The position numbers and the translations under genes were made by a program. The notes beneath the pieces were generated by a model. The model was not told the DNA's origin. It was given only the letters and a program-made list of their open reading frames with translations, and searched no databases. Of a DNA stretch of 5,415 nt, positions 5,021 to 5,415 are shown in pieces. This DNA is from Pseudomonadota bacterium (lineage in GTDB: Bacteria > Desulfobacterota > Desulfobulbia > Desulfobulbales > Desulfobulbaceae), in assembly GCA_009782165.1 (NCBI GenBank), contig WQUH01000111.1:1-5415 (forward strand). Direction: 5' to 3'. Numbering within the stretch: position 1 is the stretch's first letter; each line of letters begins with the position of its first letter.

Positions 5021-5050
5021 ATTATGCAATCTGACACCACCAGCAGTCAA
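5021..5050 (-). promoter_or_regulatory. near-consensus sigma-70 promoter for the small membrane protein
   Basis: On the minus strand TTGACT (5050-5045) and CATAAT (5026-5021) are separated by 18 bases; each matches 5 of 6 consensus positions. An A-rich stretch (GGAAAAAT) lies just upstream of the -35, as in an UP element. The expected start near 5014 gives an untranslated leader of roughly 140 bases before ATG 4874. Confidence 0.6.
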
Positions 5051-5161
5051 ATTTTTCCATCGTGCGGAGGGTGCCTGTTTGCGGCCAGGCTGTGGCTGCC
5101 GCATTCTTTTACAAGGGTCTGGCAAGAAGAGCGGTGCGGCGCGAAAAGCCCAAAAAAGTCA

Positions 5162-5190
5162 TTGACGGAACGCGGGGGCGGCGCTATCGG
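5162..5190 (+). promoter_or_regulatory. candidate promoter for the DinB-family gene
   Basis: TTGACG (5162-5167), a 17-base spacer and TATCGG (5185-5190) form a sigma-70-like pair with a good -35 and a weak -10 (3 of 6). A start near 5197 would give a leader of about 58 bases containing the 5202-5224 hairpin. Confidence 0.35.
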
Positions 5191-5201
5191 TTTTTGGGTT
5201 G

Positions 5202-5224
5202 GCGGCCCGTACAGCGCGGGCCGC
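5202..5224. other. 8-bp inverted repeat in the DinB-family leader
   Basis: GCGGCCCG (5202-5209) and CGGGCCGC (5217-5224) are perfect arms with a 7-base loop. They end about 20 bases before the GGAGG ribosome binding site. This could be a leader hairpin or an operator. Confidence 0.4.
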
Positions 5225-5254
5225 GCCCTTGCACCATTTTTGCGGAGGAAGCGT

Positions 5255-5415
5255 ATGGCCACCCCCATCAAAGACAGTCTCGCCGCCAGCATCGCCCGCG
5301 TTTTCGGGCTGACGAACGAATTCCTCAAGGTCTGCCCGGAAGAGATCTGGGCGCAAAACTTCGGCGGCTGGCCGGTCTGGCGGCAATTCCTGCACTCGTT
5401 CAGCACCGTCGATTT
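5255..5415 (+). CDS. DinB-family protein, N-terminal part (runs off right edge)
   Basis: An ATG at 5255 preceded by GGAGG (5244-5248) with a 6-base gap opens a frame that stays open to the edge (53 codons plus two bases). It reads MATPIKDSLAASIARVFGL, then FLKVCPEEIW, FGGWPVWRQFLHSFSTVD. The helix, GGWPxW segment and HSFSTVD are typical of the first helix pair of DinB-like four-helix-bundle proteins, where His47 would be the first metal ligand. The family includes bacillithiol/mycothiol-dependent transferases and many uncharacterised proteins, so the reaction is not predictable here. The gene has its own candidate promoter at 5162-5190 and is divergent from the small membrane protein. Confidence 0.8.
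   Translation, partial: MATPIKDSLAASIARVFGLTNEFLKVCPEEIWAQNFGGWPVWRQFLHSFSTVD

Larger units (their letters stand above)
4875..5254. other. gene-free leader/intergenic region (380 bp), AT-richer left part
   Basis: I see no credible coding frame here. It contains the long leader of the small membrane protein (4875 to about 5014), a diverged palindrome (4924-4952), the leader's promoter (5021-5050), a bulged TGCGGC/GCCGCA hairpin (5080-5103), and then the GC-rich promoter and leader region of the DinB-family gene. Confidence 0.55.

Noticed and set aside
4908..5165. 85-residue plus-strand frame
   Set aside because: Crosses a palindrome and the opposite-strand promoter, with no ribosome binding site or recognisable motif.
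5047..5406. 119-residue minus-strand frame
   Set aside because: Antisense to the DinB-family start, which has a strong ribosome binding site and family motifs.

Overview
This window looks like chromosome from a GC-rich Gram-negative bacterium, proteobacterial in the broad sense. One gene encodes a lipoprotein with a lipobox. The intergenic spaces are packed with short palindromic repeats (CATTCCGCG, CATTGCGAG, CCCGCGTAGGCGGG and GGTTGGGGTGAGC types) of the kind scattered through gammaproteobacterial and Desulfobacterota-type genomes. The genus cannot be fixed from the sequence. No tRNA, rRNA, CRISPR array, transposase or phage gene is visible.

Layout. Positions 1-87 may hold the start of a minus-strand gene running off the left edge (weak). 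Positions 88-761 are gene-free and filled with several repeat families. Positions 762-1577 (minus) encode a sigma-70/ECF-like sigma factor with an unusually long linker. Divergent from it, across a 146-base spacer with two inverted repeats, 1724-3508 (plus) encodes a YfbK-type lipoprotein with a von Willebrand A domain and an intact metal-binding (MIDAS) motif. Positions 3509-3985 are a second repeat mosaic, partly an inverted copy of the first. Positions 3986-4471 (minus) encode a small alpha/beta hydrolase with its own plausible sigma-70 promoter and a hairpin leader. From about 4555 to 5160 the base composition becomes clearly more AT-rich; this stretch holds a 75-residue, two-helix membrane protein (4647-4874, minus) with a near-consensus promoter about 150 bases upstream of its start. 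At 5255 the N-terminus of a DinB-family protein begins (plus) and runs off the right edge.

The most interesting unit is the divergent sigma factor / vWA lipoprotein pair. It has no visible anti-sigma gene, has palindromes in the shared spacer, and is bracketed by inverted copies of a compound repeat, including a perfect 49-base inverted pair at 457-505 and 3792-3840. A cell-envelope function under a dedicated sigma factor is an inference. The hydrolase, the small membrane protein and the DinB protein look like independent units.
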